A DNA stretch of 64,000 nt from contig JAJOZX010002576.1 in NCBI GenBank assembly GCA_023014485.1, positions 172,501 to 236,500 on the forward strand, in the 5' to 3' direction. The notes beneath the pieces are model-generated. The model saw only the letters and a list, made by a program, of their open reading frames with translations, was not told where the DNA came from and did not search any database. The position numbers were made by a program, and so were the translations under genes. Below, piece by piece: positions 30,546 to 43,322 of the stretch; the first letter of the stretch is position 1, and each line of letters starts with the position of its first letter. The stretch is from Bathynomus jamesi. Lineage: Eukaryota; Arthropoda; Malacostraca; Isopoda; Cirolanidae.

Positions 30546-33096
30546 ATGGATACTGAGAAATGTGACGAGGAGGCCGCTTTTAACTCTTACCTGAGAAACA
30601 AACAAAGAGAATAGACTGGAATAAATGTTTAATCTGTCAAACAGACTCCAATGAAACTGTAAACAGAGCATCTGGAACTGGAGTATCAAAATTTATCGAG
30701 GTTATAAAAGACAGAGAACATGAAGTGTACACAAGACTAAGACAAGATTTAGACAATCCCGCCAAGCTATGAATTATTTGGCACAGAAATTGTCGTGTCA
30801 AATACACAAGTTCACGCAACCTGAAGTTCGCTAGGCGATCCATGACCCCACCTCCAGTTCCTATGGATGACGAAAGTAGAAAAGAGGATGAATTCACAAC
30901 CCAAGATCTTCAAGGTCACTCATACCAAACATTGACTGGTCCTTGTGTATGTTTGGCCAGATGGTTACTCATAAAAAAGTAAAAAAGCTCTTATCAGTTG
31001 CAACATTCTCAGCTTGCAATACAATCTTAAAGGAGCAAAGAAAAGAAATGATTTTCCTATGCTGACTAGAATACAAGAGGTTGACCTAATATCTGCAGAA
31101 GCCATGTTCCACCAAGTTTGCAAAGCTCAGCATGTTGCAAGAAGAAATGTAGAGTTCAAGTCATACAAAGAACCAGAAAATGAAGATATGTTCTCTAAAG
31201 CATTCCAAGATCTGGTTCAGAGATAAATCAAGGCAGATTGGACAATAAAGTGTATGCTATGAATTCCCCTCTTAGCACGGTACAAATATTATCTAGAGAA
31301 AAGAGGTGTACCAGCAGACAACTGTCGATCTGAAAGGCTGAAGATCAGGCTCCAAAAATACTATCAAGATACCTTTGTTTTCCATTAGCCTCAAATCCTT
31401 CCAAACCAGAACTGATTTGCTCTGGTAACATATCTTTGCAGAATGTCATAAATGCAGTGTCACGAAAGAGATTACAAGATAACAAATACAGTAACCTGAA
31501 GAGTGACAGCATGAGCCCAACGCAAGTTCACTTCCATGCAGCACAGATAATACAGGCAGATTTGAAAAAGGCAGAAGAAAGCAGCATAAGACCAGTAGAT
31601 ATTGATAATATAAATTTGCAAAGGTCAAAAGAAATGATTTCACAAAGTCTCTGTTGGTTTCTCAGGTGGTTGATTTGTACACAGACCTCAGACATTCATC
31701 AGTATGGAGATATTAATTCAAAATGTGTCAATGAAGCGGATGAGCGCCACGTGATTATGATTGGTTTAGATATTGTACACAGCGAATCACATGCAAAAAA
31801 GAAAATACCCAGTGACACTGAAGAATATTACATGTTCCAAACAGGTAGTCACCATTCTTAATCGCATGGGACACTGTGCCTCTTATAATATCATATAAGA
31901 GGTGGATATAAGTTTTGCACTTGAAGTTAATGCACAGTCTGAAAACAATGGTGTTCTGATTCCTACAAATATTACTCCTAACATCTTCATACATACGGCT
32001 GCAGGCAACAGTGATATACTTAATCAAACGTTGGATGGAAAACGAACGACACATTCTACAATGTTAGTGATGTTTCAGAACAGACAATTTGGACCAAAAC
32101 CAAAGAGAAACGTGCTGGCTGATCATTCTTCTAAGCAGAGAACTCTAAAGGTAACAGACTTTCGACAGGAAATCAAAGCATGTGGAATTTTTGGCAAGAA
32201 ACCTGTAATTACCCAATTTAAGGAAAACATACAATAAACGTGGTACCAACGTGATGATTCTCCCCACCAAAAACCTTCTGGAAATGAATTTAGCGTGGAC
32301 TCTTGTACGCTTATGCCTTCGAAGCTAATTGGAGTCGATTTCAACATCAGACCAGACCCCGAAAAACAGACCATTTCAAGTTGGAGAATTTTCAGTGCAC
32401 TTGTATCACAAGTAAGTCTACTACTTACACAGATAGGTTACTGTCCAGTGATCGTTGGATCCCCAACGGAGTTCAGTACAGTGGACACAGTAATGAAGCA
32501 AGTCCAGACGATGATGAAGGCTTTGGGACAAAGAGATTCTGTAATACCATTTAACTTGTCTATATATGTAAAAGCCAGAGAAATACAATCGAGAGTCAAA
32601 GATGAATTCAAGGGTACAGTTACCAGATTGGGTTGTTTCTACATAACTCTAAATTATCTAGCTGTACTGGGAAAATACTTTGCGAATTCTGGCACTGAAG
32701 ACCTGGTAGAATTTGGTACTTATGGAAGTGGTACAGCGTCATCTCTGCTTAAATGGAAGGCGTATAACCCCAGAGTTCGAGCACACAAGTTAGTTATGCA
32801 AGCAATGATGCGACTGCAGCTGAAGTTATTTTCTCAGTGGGTGGCAGATGGTGAAAATCCCACTGGTGTACTCGACGCTGAACAGAAGCAGAAATTGTAT
32901 ACAAGACTATACAATTTGTATAGTCTTATTCAAGATTGTGCAGACAGCTCCAAGAACGAAGAAATACTGCATACAAACTTCACAAAACTATGTAACAAAA
33001 TAGGAAACTTGCAAATTCTATTCTCAACTTTCAAAGACAAAGGAAAACTGCGGTATAAGCTGTTTGCATTCTGGGACACATACATAGAGATGGGAC

Positions 33097-33322
33097 CAGT
33101 GGCGGCTCGTCGGTAGGCACTGCGGAACTGCAGCAACCCTAAATTTTTTATTTACAATTGAAATAATCAAGAACAATATAAGGATGAGCTCACTGAATAA
33201 CTTTTTCAATAACTTTTGAAACTTTTATTCATTGCTCAATGCTCATCCTTTTATTTCAGTAATTATTTCAACCCATTCTTAGAGACAGCACCCCTAGAAT
33301 TTTTAGTCACGAGCCGCCACTG
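33097..33322. mobile_element. hAT-type MITE with exact 8-bp target duplication
   Basis: GATGGGAC at 33089-33096 and 33323-33330. Ends CAGTGGCGGCTCGT and ACGAGCCGCCACTG-type are inverted. 226 bp, non-coding. Inserted in the 30.5-36.2 kb gene. Confidence 0.9.
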
Positions 33323-35204
33323 GATGGGACAGTTATTGCTCGAATTTATTCGAGCCGATAGGAATGGGGACTGACAACTTCATTTGTTTGCTACAGCTGG
33401 AATGGTACCTTATCTTCTCAATGGACAAAACCAATTACTCAAGATGGCTACCTATATGTCTAACAGACATGCATAAACTTTCAAGCACTCATCCAGATGT
33501 ACACAGAGAGTTCATGAATGGCAATCATACTGTTAGTAGATTATCGCATTTCTTCAGTCAGATTTGGACAAATATGGCCCTTGAACAGTCGATAAATCTT
33601 GAGTCAAAGAAACAAGGAGGCATAATAAGCATTATTCAATGTCCTGGTGCTTTAGAGAGGTGGTTTATAATGAGTCACGAAAGGGTATCCATCACAACAG
33701 CCAAAAAATGTGCGGTCTTGTGGACGACGAAAGGGTTGGTTCACAAAAGGAGTAAGGATCTGAAAGAAGGAAAAAAGATGAATCCGATGTGAATGGGTTC
33801 CTGGAGGTGTTTTCATCAGAGCTTATGACAAATCCATTCTTATTCCCATATGGTGATGACGAAGAGTGTTTGCCTCTTTTAAACATAGTATCTGGTATTG
33901 TTGTACCTGACGACACAGCACAAGAACTTGTAAACTCACCTGATATTGGTAGAAGCCACATAGAGACCTTCATCGAAGAGGGATTGAACACATGCACCAA
34001 AGGTTTTTGGGAAACTCTATCCCATATCAAACTCAAAACTTTTGCATATACAAAAAAGAGTGCAACAAAGGCAGTTACAAGTGAGAAAATGAAATCAGAA
34101 CATGCTGACATGGAGCTGTTCGGTAGTTGATCGTAGCTGCTAAATGCAGAGATATCATTATAAGGAGGTGAACTCTCTGATGCACTCTTTTCATTGGTGT
34201 ATTCTGATGGCTCACTAAGGAAATCTGAAAAATGTTCTTTCAGAACTTGAAAAGGAAGTAGAATTCCAGTTCAGGTACCCAACACCAGAAGCTCCAATAT
34301 CAGTGTTATATATATAAATGGATGCAATGTCAACTGTACAAATGGTAGAAAGTGGAGAAGCAAACACATTTGGAGCACTAGTTGATAAGTATTGGGAACG
34401 TCTTGTACAACCAATTTACTAACGGAACTGGAACAGAATCGCTGTTATCTTTCACCACTACGACAAAGAAGATTCCATCACTGCTGGAGAACGTACACGA
34501 CGAGGATACTCTACTTCATTAGGGGTAAAAATATGTGGAGATAAACACATCTGTACCAAAGGAGTGCGACAGATATATCAGCAACCCAGTAAACAAAACC
34601 AACCTTACTGCATATCTAAGTGAAACGTGGTGTTAAAAGGGCCCTAGTAGTTTTCCACCTGGTAAAATGTAATCCTGGTCGGTGGATTGAAAAATAGAAT
34701 GGATACAGTAATTCTGTTGAACGACTCTGTTCGTCCTGGTGAGGAACTTCGATGTGACCATTTAGAGGCCGACACTCGAATGATGTTTCATGATCTTAAT
34801 GCCTCTGACAATCATCCAAGGGTTACAATCCAGTTCCCAGACACCGATGTAGCAGTATTGAATATATATCTATAAAACAAATTTCATTGTCCTGAGTTGT
34901 GGTTTCATTCTGGAACAAAAGATAAACTTAAATACATTCCTATCCACAATATTGCAAGTAGCTTTAGACCAAGTATGTGTTCTGCTCTTCCAGGATTGCA
35001 CGCTTTCACTGGGTGTGATAGCATAAGTTCATTCTGTGGTATTGGAAAGAAGTTCTTAAAAATGGTAAGAGCGTCAGCAGACTACCAAGAAATTTTGTCC
35101 CAACTCTGAGAAAGTATTGAATTGTCTGCAGATATTGTGATGAACTGCGAGAAGCTTGTTTGTGTATTGTACAATGTCAAGAAAATAGACACCTCAGTCG
35201 ATAG

Positions 35205-35988
35205 CAGGCATAGGGCAATTACTTGGTCAATGTAATTAATTATAATTACAATTACTTGACATTCTCAATTACAATTACTGTAGATGGTGAAATACTTAAT
35301 TACAATTACTTAGTAAAGTAATTAATTATAATTACAATTACATTTACAAAGAATGGCATTTTTTTTAAATACACACTATTTAATTTATGTCATGCTTTTT
35401 TACTAGGTATTTTAATTCCATTTTCAGTTTTGGCCATCATCTCGAATGAAATCTAAATAATAATAGGTCAATAAAATGTACTCTTTTTTTAACATTGCAC
35501 AGAACTGTATTTTTCATCAAGCAGTTCTTGCTATGGACAATTGGACATTGGATATACAGTATGTAAGTGATATGGTCTAATGAAATCAAAGATAGGGCAC
35601 TCAAAAATACTAATATAAGACAAAAGAACTGACATTTATTTTATCAAAATAATAAAGGCAAAAAAGTGGCACTTTAGTTAGGAACATTTGAAATAAATGG
35701 AACATTTTATTTCAAATAAAAAGAATAACATTTTATTTCAAAAGAAAGCTCCCTGAGACATGATGAGCAAATAGTTTAAACTATAAGTATGACCCATTAA
35801 CTTTAATATTCATGTAATTGAAAGTAATTGACTGTAATTGTATCAATTACCTTGGTTTCCTAATGTAATTAATTACAACTACAATTATAATTAAATTTTA
35901 GGAAGTCATTTACAATTATTTGCCAATTACATGAAAAAATGTAATTAATTAATTAATCAATTACAATTACAAATTGCAATTATCCCTG
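35205..35988. mobile_element. Insertion rich in AATTACAATTAC repeats
   Basis: Separates two collinear parts of the broken gene (VDSRH and RVTDERLITGNLS). Both ends carry runs of TAATTACAATTACTT-type sequence in inverted sense, and CATAGGGCAATTAC faces AATTATCCCTG. It is probably a fold-back DNA transposon; no clear target duplication was found. Confidence 0.5.
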
Positions 35989-36239
35989 AGAGTCACGGAT
36001 GAAAGATTGATAACGGGCAACTTATCTCCCTTCTAATGTCAAAGGAACCTGCTCCGAGCAGACTTGTGGAACTAACGCCCTGCAGATGTAAAACGTCAGT
36101 CTGCAAACGCGTTGATTTGTGTCAGTGCCAAGCCAATAATATTGCATATGTAGGGAAGCATGCACCTGCGTGGCTGGTGAACTATGTTAAAACTATGTTA
36201 AAATATTCAAAGAGTTATTGATGACATTGATTCTGATTC

Positions 36240-37040
36240 AGACAGGGATGATTAAACAATATTATGCACATAATAGATAAGAACTGAATAAATTTTCTAA
36301 AGTTTGACATCTTTTGTTACTTTAGATCACAATACTAGGGTCAAATTACATTTATTTGTTTTCTTAAGTAATAATCATATGCATTTTATTGCGGCTAGTA
36401 GATACTTAAGATAACATTACTATCTTTAATCAATACAACGAATGAAATACATTTATCATTTTGTGAATGAACTTCAACATTTCATCTTTACAACTAGTTA
36501 TAAAAAGAACTTAAAAATACGTTTATTTGCATTAGTATTGTATATTTACTTCACAATTTCTGACTTAGATATTCATTTCATCTTTCAATATCTTTTCTAA
36601 ATTGAAATTTTAGTCTTAAATGAAAAGAGAAAAATTTCTGTTTACATTTTCCAAATTGTTGACGAATGTAAACAAAAACTGATAATATTTTCATAAAACA
36701 TATATATTTTGTCAAAATAAAATTCTTTTGAGAAAATAATTAAATTGTATTGTGTTTTAATATGGTATTTTGTATATATATTAAATTTGGTGAAGATATG
36801 ATGGTTTTTGATGGAGCATTGAGTTAAAACAAAACTTACCCCAAAACTGGCGAAGAAAAATTCATGCAAAATTTACCTTACTTTGGTTAAGAAAAATGCC
36901 CATAAAATTGTAGTGATACCACAATTCTTTGGTATAACTGGGCTTGTAATACCCCTAAGAAATCCTTCTAACAGAATATGAAGTCAAACCTACGTTTTCA
37001 ATTTTCTAGGGTTATTTTGAGAATCTCCTCCTGCACTATA
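36240..37040. other. Unassigned AT-rich DNA
   Basis: No gene or repeat recognised. Confidence 0.4.
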
Positions 37041-37044
37041 TGTA

Positions 37045-37253
37045 CAGGGTGTCCATAAAGTCACGCATCATAGGAAAATACATTTATTTTGTTTTATCTA
37101 TTTGTTCGAAATGATTCCCACCAATTTCAAAACATGTTTGTAATCGAAAAAGCAGGTGTCTCTGAATGTTCCTCAACATATTTGGCCTGATGGAGACATA
37201 AATAAATAGACATTGCTTATGTTCCTATGATGCTTGACTTTATGGACACCCTG
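37045..37253. mobile_element. mariner-derived MITE
   Basis: CAGGGTGTCCATAAAGTCAC at the left is matched by an inverted GACTTTATGGACACCCTG at the right, with TA on both sides (37043-37044, 37254-37255). The inside still encodes, on the minus strand, a mariner-like C-terminus (NMLRNIQRH, then EIGGNHFEQ). So it is an internally deleted mariner of 209 bp. Confidence 0.85.
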
Positions 37254-37393
37254 TACTTAAGATTAATATATAATATACTTCTACTATTTGTTCGTCTCTG
37301 TGTATTAATCATAATTTGAACGTGAATTATATATCATGTATTAAAGATCAAATTGCATAAAAAAAATAATTTCACTGATATTATTATTTGTAT

Positions 37394-37856
37394 TGTAGTG
37401 AATACTCTTATTTTAGTTTCAAGTTAAATGTTAATTTTACCGTCTTGAATTTCGGAATAGATATAAATTCATTTTAAATTAGTTACCCATCATAATTCAA
37501 TTGTGAACCACATTAATACTAATTTTATGTATACTATATTATTTTATTGTATGTAAACATAATTAATTATATATCACAATTGTCAGTTAATTATTTATAT
37601 TCAAATATTTATTTTAATCTAATACCATGTCCATTTTACAAATAAATAATAGAAAACCAAGGGTTATATTTCCACCTTTGGTACTGTCGCAGTTTCGCCT
37701 AACGGACTCAATACGGCTAGTGAGATAATCACTGGTTGGCACTTAACTAGCGGCAGTGCTTATGGCTACATCATCCAGGTTAACCTATACCGGATAGATG
37801 CGCTACGGCCCCAAGCCGTAGCTTGCCTAGGCCAACGACGACGACGTAAACCAACA
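37394..37856 (+). repeat. 5' LTR
   Basis: 463 bp beginning TGTAGTGAATAC and ending GTAAACCAACA. Contains AATAAATAATAG, a possible polyadenylation signal, near 37640. Confidence 0.92.
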
Positions 37857-37876
37857 ATTGGTGACCCGGAGCTGGA
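37857..37876 (+). promoter_or_regulatory. Primer-binding site
   Basis: TTGGTGACCCGGAGCTGG follows the 5' LTR directly, as expected for a tRNA primer-binding site. The matching tRNA was not identified. Confidence 0.6.
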
Positions 37877-38141
37877 TTACCCTTTTACCCGAATGACTAG
37901 GACTAGACTGTAATGTCGTTCGTGCCCATCACCCCCTTCACCCGAACGACTAGGACTAGACTGTAACGTCGTTCGTGCCCACCACCCCTTTCACCCGAGC
38001 GACTAGGACCAGACTGTAATGTCGCTCGTGCCCTCTGCCCCTCACCCCTGCCCGTGCGCTCTGTGCCTGCGCTCGTCTCAACCTCCACTCCTTCGTTGGT
38101 AACTTGTCGTCTTGCTTGTACGTCAGCAAGCATAGGAGAAG

Positions 38142-38696
38142 ATGCCTGACGACGCTGGTGCCATCTCCCACTTGAGCGTAAAGCTCCCCGTCTTCTGGCC
38201 GGGTGATCCATTTATTTGGTTCCACCAAGTGGAATCACAATTCAACTTGGGAAGGATCACCGCTAGCAGGACAAAATACGATCATGTTTTGTCTCCTCTA
38301 CCAGCGAGCATCATCTCTGAAGTCCGTGACGTCATCGTATCTACTTCCACGAGTGAGGACCCGTACAACGATCTGAAGTCTGCCATCCTGTGCCGCACCA
38401 CTGTCTCCGAGCGTGAGAAACTACATCAGTTAATCTCAAAAGAAGAACTTGGAGACCGTAAGCCCACTCAAATGCTGAGGGCTATGCAGTGCGCTCTAGG
38501 CGAACGCGCACAAACCTTCGATAAGGACATCTTTAGACAGTTGTTCTTGCAGAAACTTCCTCCATCAGCTCAGCGTGTCTTGGCCACTATGGATCCTGCT
38601 ACTCCAGTTGATAAACTAGCAGAAACTGCCGACAAAGTAGTGGAGATTGACACAGCTCCGGTCAACAACGTGAAACACAATCGGAACTGGAGTTGA
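38142..38696 (+). CDS. gag: Gypsy Gag-like protein
   Basis: 184 residues. LPVFWPGDPFIWFHQVESQF at the N-terminus is the usual capsid-domain start of arthropod gypsy Gag proteins (P-x-F...W...E-x-x-F), followed by helical capsid sequence such as FLQKLPPSAQRVLA. No C-x2-C-x4-H-x4-C zinc knuckle is seen, so the nucleocapsid part is missing or was lost downstream, where the frame ends early compared with relatives. The Met at 38142 is the first in frame after the leader. Confidence 0.8.
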   Translation: MPDDAGAISHLSVKLPVFWPGDPFIWFHQVESQFNLGRITASRTKYDHVLSPLPASIISEVRDVIVSTSTSEDPYNDLKSAILCRTTVSEREKLHQLISKEELGDRKPTQMLRAMQCALGERAQTFDKDIFRQLFLQKLPPSAQRVLATMDPATPVDKLAETADKVVEIDTAPVNNVKHNRNWS

Positions 38697-39370
38697 AAGT
38701 GAAAGAGTTAAGTCAACAACTCAACCACGTTGTTCTCTGCTACAAAATCAACGGCAAAGAAGCCATTCTCGGTCAAGATTACGAAGAGGCATCGTTCGAG
38801 TTCCGGGAAGATCTGCTTCTACCACTCGAAATTTGGAAAGAAGGCTAGGAAGTGCATCTCCCCTTGCAATTTTTCGTCGGAAAACCCCAGCAGCGAGTCC
38901 TAATGGCGTCTAGTACTCGCACTGCCAACCTGTTATTCATAAAGGACAGGAACTCTGGTGTCAATTTCTTGGTCGATACCGGAGCGTCAGTCAGTGTATT
39001 CCCTCAAAAATCTGGTCATACGCACTCGGAATCTCCGCCTCTATACGCTGCTAACGGTTCACGCATACCCACGTACGGTACTCAGTCGCGTGAACTAAAC
39101 TTGGGCCTTCACCGATCCTTCAAGTGGATTTTCATCTGTGCTCAAGTGCGGCATCCCATAATCGGCGCTGACTTCCTCCAGCATTTCAAACTCCTGGTGG
39201 ATCTTGACAAGCGACGCTTATGCGACCAGGCCACACTGCTTTCTGTTCTTGCCAAACAGGTTGCCCTTCCGGACGCCTCGAACTCTGCACTTTCCCTCGT
39301 TCCCCTAATTCCATGTACCAGTGCCTTTTCCAGCGATATCCAGGAATTCTTCAACCGATGCAGATGGTGA
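38697..39370 (+). pseudogene. Gypsy protease region
   Basis: The open frame from 38852 contains FLVDTGASVSVFPQ, the retroviral-type aspartic protease active site, and later HPIIGADFLQHFKLLVD, the flap/ILGxDxL-type second motif. An in-frame stop at 38846 separates it from 38697-38845, which encodes part of the same polyprotein. The frame ends at 39370, before RT. Confidence 0.8.
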
Positions 39371-40309
39371 TACCATTAAGCACACCATTACCCATCACAT
39401 TACAACAAAAGGTCCCCTGTGTTTGCAAAACCCAGACGTCTTGCCCCGGACAAACTGAAAGCTGCCAAATCGGAATTCCAGCTTATGATAGATCTTGGGA
39501 TAATAAGACCTTCCAAAAGCAGTTGGTCCTCTCCCCTACACCTGGTCCAGAAGAAGTCAGGAGACTGGAGACCATGTGGGGATTACCGGTTTTTAAATTC
39601 GACAACCATCCCGGACCGATATCCGGTACCAAATGTCCAAGACTTTACTTCTCTTCTCCACGGCAAATCTATCTTCAGTAAAATAGACCTCGTTAAGGCT
39701 TTCCACCACATTCCCGTAGAGCCTTCGGATATTCCCAAGACTGCAGTTTGTACACCATTTGGGTTATTCGAATTTGTGAAGATGCCGTTCGGGCTACGGA
39801 ATGCTGCGCAAACCTTTCAGAGGTTTATAGATGAGGTCACCAGAGGCTTAGACTTTGTTTATGCCTACATCGATGATTTGCTTGTGGCCAGCTCAACGGA
39901 AGAGGAACATAAGGAACATCTTTCACTCCTCTTTCAACGCTTAGAACAATACGGTGTTACTATTAATGCATCTAAGTGTGTGTTTGCACAGCCAACCTTG
40001 GAATTTCTTGGTCACACGATTTCGCAGCACGGAATTACCCCCCTTCAGGACAAGTGTGAAGTGATAAAAAATTACCCTATGCCAAATAATCAGCGTGAGT
40101 TACGTCGGTTTCTAGGTTTGGTAAATTATTACCACAAGTTCATTAAAAACTGTGCCAGTGTTCTTGCTCCTCTACACGCTATGATCACACACAAACGCAA
40201 GGTAACGAAATTGGTATGGTGTAGCGATAGTTTACAGGCGTTCGACAATGCCAAAAATGCTATCAATAGTGCATTGTCTCTGTCATTTCCTATCAGTGAT
40301 GCCCCCTAA
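39371..40309 (+). pseudogene. Gypsy reverse transcriptase
   Basis: From the Met at 39419, 296 residues are open. [20 protein letters not shown] (residues 26-45), [48 protein letters not shown] and the YIDD active site at 150-153, then [11 protein letters not shown] and [15 protein letters not shown]. The full RT palm and thumb are present. The frame ends at 40309 through a shift; RNase H continues in the next frame. Confidence 0.9.
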
Positions 40310-40809
40310 CTCTGACGGTCGATGCCTCAGATGTTGCGATCGGTGGAGTGTTGGAACAAACCATTAACGGTCAACAAGCACCCATCGCGTTTTACTCGAA
40401 AAAGCTGCAGCCAGCCCAAACGCGTTATAGTGCTTTCGGACGTGAACTTCTTGCTATTTACTTAAACGTGAAGCATTTTCAACATTTCCTTGAAGGCCGA
40501 GAGTTTTGTGTTTTTACCGACCACAAACCTTTGGTCACTGTCTTCAATAAAAACAGCTGTAACCACTCTCCCAGAGTCATCAGGCAACTCGATTATATCT
40601 CGCAATTTACCACAGATATCCGCCACATCAAAGGTGTCTTGAACACTCCAGCGGATGCACTTTCAAGAATAGAGATTACTTCTGTTACCCTCAGCTCTAC
40701 ACTGTGGAATGCTATTGCACAGGATCAAGATAAGTCATGTGATCCTACGGAATTCGCTCAAACACTTTCCTCTCACATGCAGTCCCTTCAGCCTGTTCCC
40801 CTCGATTGA
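40310..40809 (+). pseudogene. Gypsy RNase H
   Basis: LTVDASDVAIGGVLEQ (first catalytic Asp), FYSKKLQPAQTRYSAFGREL (catalytic Glu), FTDHKPLVTVF (second Asp) and NTPADALSRIE (last Asp) are present. The frame ends right after, where integrase should begin. Confidence 0.88.
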
Positions 40810-41100
40810 CTAGCCAACAGAACATCTTTATTTCCCCAGCCCTCCAGTCTTGCACCCACGTTTTCGTTCGTGTACCTGTCCCAAAACGGCCTCTCCAATG
40901 TCCATATGACGGACCCTATGAAGTTCTCCGACGTACGCGCAAATCATTCCTCATCCAGCGCGGTTCCAAGGTCGACAAGGTTTCTATCGATCGTCTTAAG
41001 CCTGCGTTTTTGGAATCAACCTTAAGTGAGGTACATGTAGCTACCAAAAAGGTCAGAGGAAATCAGTGTCGTTCGGAACTCTTTGAACTTCCTCTCTGGT
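40810..41100 (+). pseudogene. Gypsy integrase, C-terminal remnant only
   Basis: KRPLQCPYDGPYEVLRRTRK carries the GPY/F module, followed by VDKVSIDRLKPAFLE, the usual end of gypsy integrases. The HHCC zinc-binding and DDE core domains are gone; the deletion junction lies near 40790-40850. Confidence 0.85.
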
Positions 41101-41109
41101 GGGGGAGTG
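41097..41109 (+). promoter_or_regulatory. Polypurine tract
   Basis: GGTGGGGGAG lies directly before the 3' LTR, the primer for plus-strand synthesis. Confidence 0.7.
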
Positions 41110-41570
41110 TGTAGTGAATACTCTTATTTTAGTTTCAAGTTAAATGTTAATTTTACCGTCTTGAATTTCGGAATAGTATAAATTCATTTTAAATTAGTTA
41201 CCCATATAATTCAATTGTGAACCACATTAATACTAATTTTATGTATACTATATTATTTTATTGTATGTAAACATAATTAATTATATATCACAATTGTCAG
41301 TTAATTATTTATATTCAAATATTTATTTTAATCTAATACCATGTCCATTTTACAAATAAATAATAGAAAACCAAGGTTATATTTTCCACCTTTGGTACTG
41401 TCGCAGTTTCGCCTAACGGACTCAATACGGCTAGTGAGATAATCACTGGTTGGCACTTAACTAGCGGCAGTGCTTATGGCTACATCATCCAGGTTAACCT
41501 ATACCGGATAGATGCGCTACGGTCCCAAGCCGTAGCTTGCCTAGGCCGACGACGACGACGTAAACCAACA
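41110..41570 (+). repeat. 3' LTR
   Basis: 461 bp. Differs from the 5' LTR by a few 1-2 bp indels and about two substitutions. Confidence 0.92.
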
Positions 41571-42476
41571 GTATTATTACATAATTGTAATAGGACACTA
41601 TTTGGTATATCTTATTATCGTAGGACAGCAGAAATTGTATTATAATACTTATTTTATAAATACATTTATAAATGTAAATAAATTAAAAATAATTATCTTC
41701 ACAATTACGTAATTTGATAATAATTTAAATGTATTGTTTAATTTTCAACTATTAGTTCATTTATGTACTTCAAATTAATAATTATTATTAATGATTTATG
41801 TATTATTAATTATAACTCTCTGTAAAGCGATATTATTTCTTAAATTAAGAGCACAGTAAAGCCTTTTAAAATTTAAGGGCCAAATTAAGTGAAATAAATA
41901 GACCAATTTTACAATTATTTATTATATGTTAAATTTATTTTAACAAAACCAAAAAAAAAATTGCAAAAATTGTAAAATTGTATTTATTTTATAAATAAAG
42001 AACTTTTTCATTTATTCAAGAGCTTAAATTAACATACTCAGGATATTTATAAGTACAAAGACTGAAGCTTAATTAATAGTTCCTTCAGTGGTAAACATTA
42101 ATTATATCAACACAGAAATACTAATTGGTTCTAACAAACCCCATTTGAAAAAGAAGATTAACCAGTTAGGAGAGAATTAAAGAATTCTTCATTGCAAAAA
42201 TAAATGAACTCGGAAGATTGAACAAATGGCTAAAAAAAACCAGATCAGTGTTAAAAGAGCTGTAAACATATTCTCTGGAGAGAAGAAGAGACATATATAC
42301 ACACCATCCTTTGCACAGGGAAAGTAATTGAAGGACAAACCCAGAACCTCAGAATAAACCCGAATGACTTTACAAACTGATGTGGAAACCAGAAAAAGCG
42401 AGGAGACTTGCAAAATACCAGAAGTAATGGCAGAACTAGGAAAACTCTCAACCATTCAAGAGATTAATGAACCAAC

Positions 42477-42480
<4 letters not shown>
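41571..42480. other. AT-rich DNA with an interspersed repeat
   Basis: 41845-42000 resembles 19115-19260. No gene seen. (TA)n begins at 42478. Confidence 0.45.
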
Positions 42481-42508
<28 letters not shown>

Positions 42509-43322
42509 ATATATATATATATATGCACTAAAATCACAAAATAACACGTGACCTTATTAATAAGCAAACAACCACAGGGAAAAGGAAACACAAAGTCCGA
42601 GCGCTTTCGTGATATATTCACATTATCAAGGAGGAACAGAAAATAGACGGAGATTACAAAGTAAATGAGTTAAATAGACAAGCAAAAAATTCACAATCGG
42701 CACCTCAAATTAAAGGCCTTAAAGCCCTCTAAAGATTTTTTCAATTGATAACATAATCTGTAGGCTGCTAAATTAATAAATACAAAAGAAGTATACTGTA
42801 TAGATGAAATTAGAAAAAAAAAACAATACAGAGAACAAAAATTATTATAATGGTTATTAACACTAATATTTAATTAAAGCAGGCAATTAATTGGCAAGAA
42901 TTTAATGAAAAACGAATAGATAACGTAGATAACAAATAGATAACATAATCTGTAGGCTGCTAAATTACTATATAGATGAAATTAGACAAAACACCAGTAC
43001 AGAAAACAAAAATTATTATAATGGTTATTAACACTAATATTTAATTGAAGTAGGAAATTAAGTGGCCCGAAATTAATGAAAACAAAGGGAATGTTGCCAT
43101 CGTCTTACAGATTATTACAAAATTTCTACAAACAGTCTGGGGAAAAAAAAAAAAAATTGTTTTCCCAAAAGCAACCCAGTTCAAAAGTCCAATAAACCCC
43201 CAGCAACCAAAGATTATACACGAAAGAAATATTACAATTAAAATAGACACATAAGAATGTTAGTTCTTACAATAATATTTATTTATTTAACCAGGGCAAA
43301 CCATTAAGGGGCAAGAATGCAG

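Larger units (their letters stand above)
30546..36221 (+). pseudogene. Broken multi-domain transposon-type gene (possible XPG-like nuclease domain)
   Basis: A chain of collinear segments on the plus strand. Near 30618 NKCLICQTDSNE with a later WHRNCRVKYTS gives a zinc-binding-like C-x-x-C...H-x3-C start. 31014-31861 follows, with SAEAMFHQVCKAQ. At 32010 NSDILNQTLDGKRTTHSTM matches a conserved block of a protein family scattered widely through invertebrate genomes. 32295-33096 is open; 33364-34130 follows in shifted frames. At 34740-34880 HLEADTRMMFHDL and FPDTDVAVL resemble the acidic motifs of XPG/FEN-type nucleases, as in Academ transposons. At 35005 LPGLHAFTGCDSISSF, and at 36060 a CXC-like cluster CRCKTSVCKRVDLCQC. 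Many stops and two insertions show a dead copy. The class is inferred, not certain. Confidence 0.6.
37394..41570 (+). mobile_element. Ty3/gypsy LTR retrotransposon, integrase core deleted
   Basis: Two LTRs (37394-37856 and 41110-41570), both TG...CA, are flanked by GTAT (37390-37393 and 41571-41574). Gag, protease, RT, RNase H and the integrase C-terminal module occur in order. The zinc-binding and DDE parts of integrase are absent. The LTRs differ at roughly six positions in 462, which suggests a young insertion. Total 4.18 kb, about 1 kb shorter than usual for the class. Confidence 0.92.

Noticed and set aside
42189..42455. Phe/Leu-rich minus-strand open frame
   Set aside because: No similarity recognised, no neighbours, AT-rich composition; likely chance.
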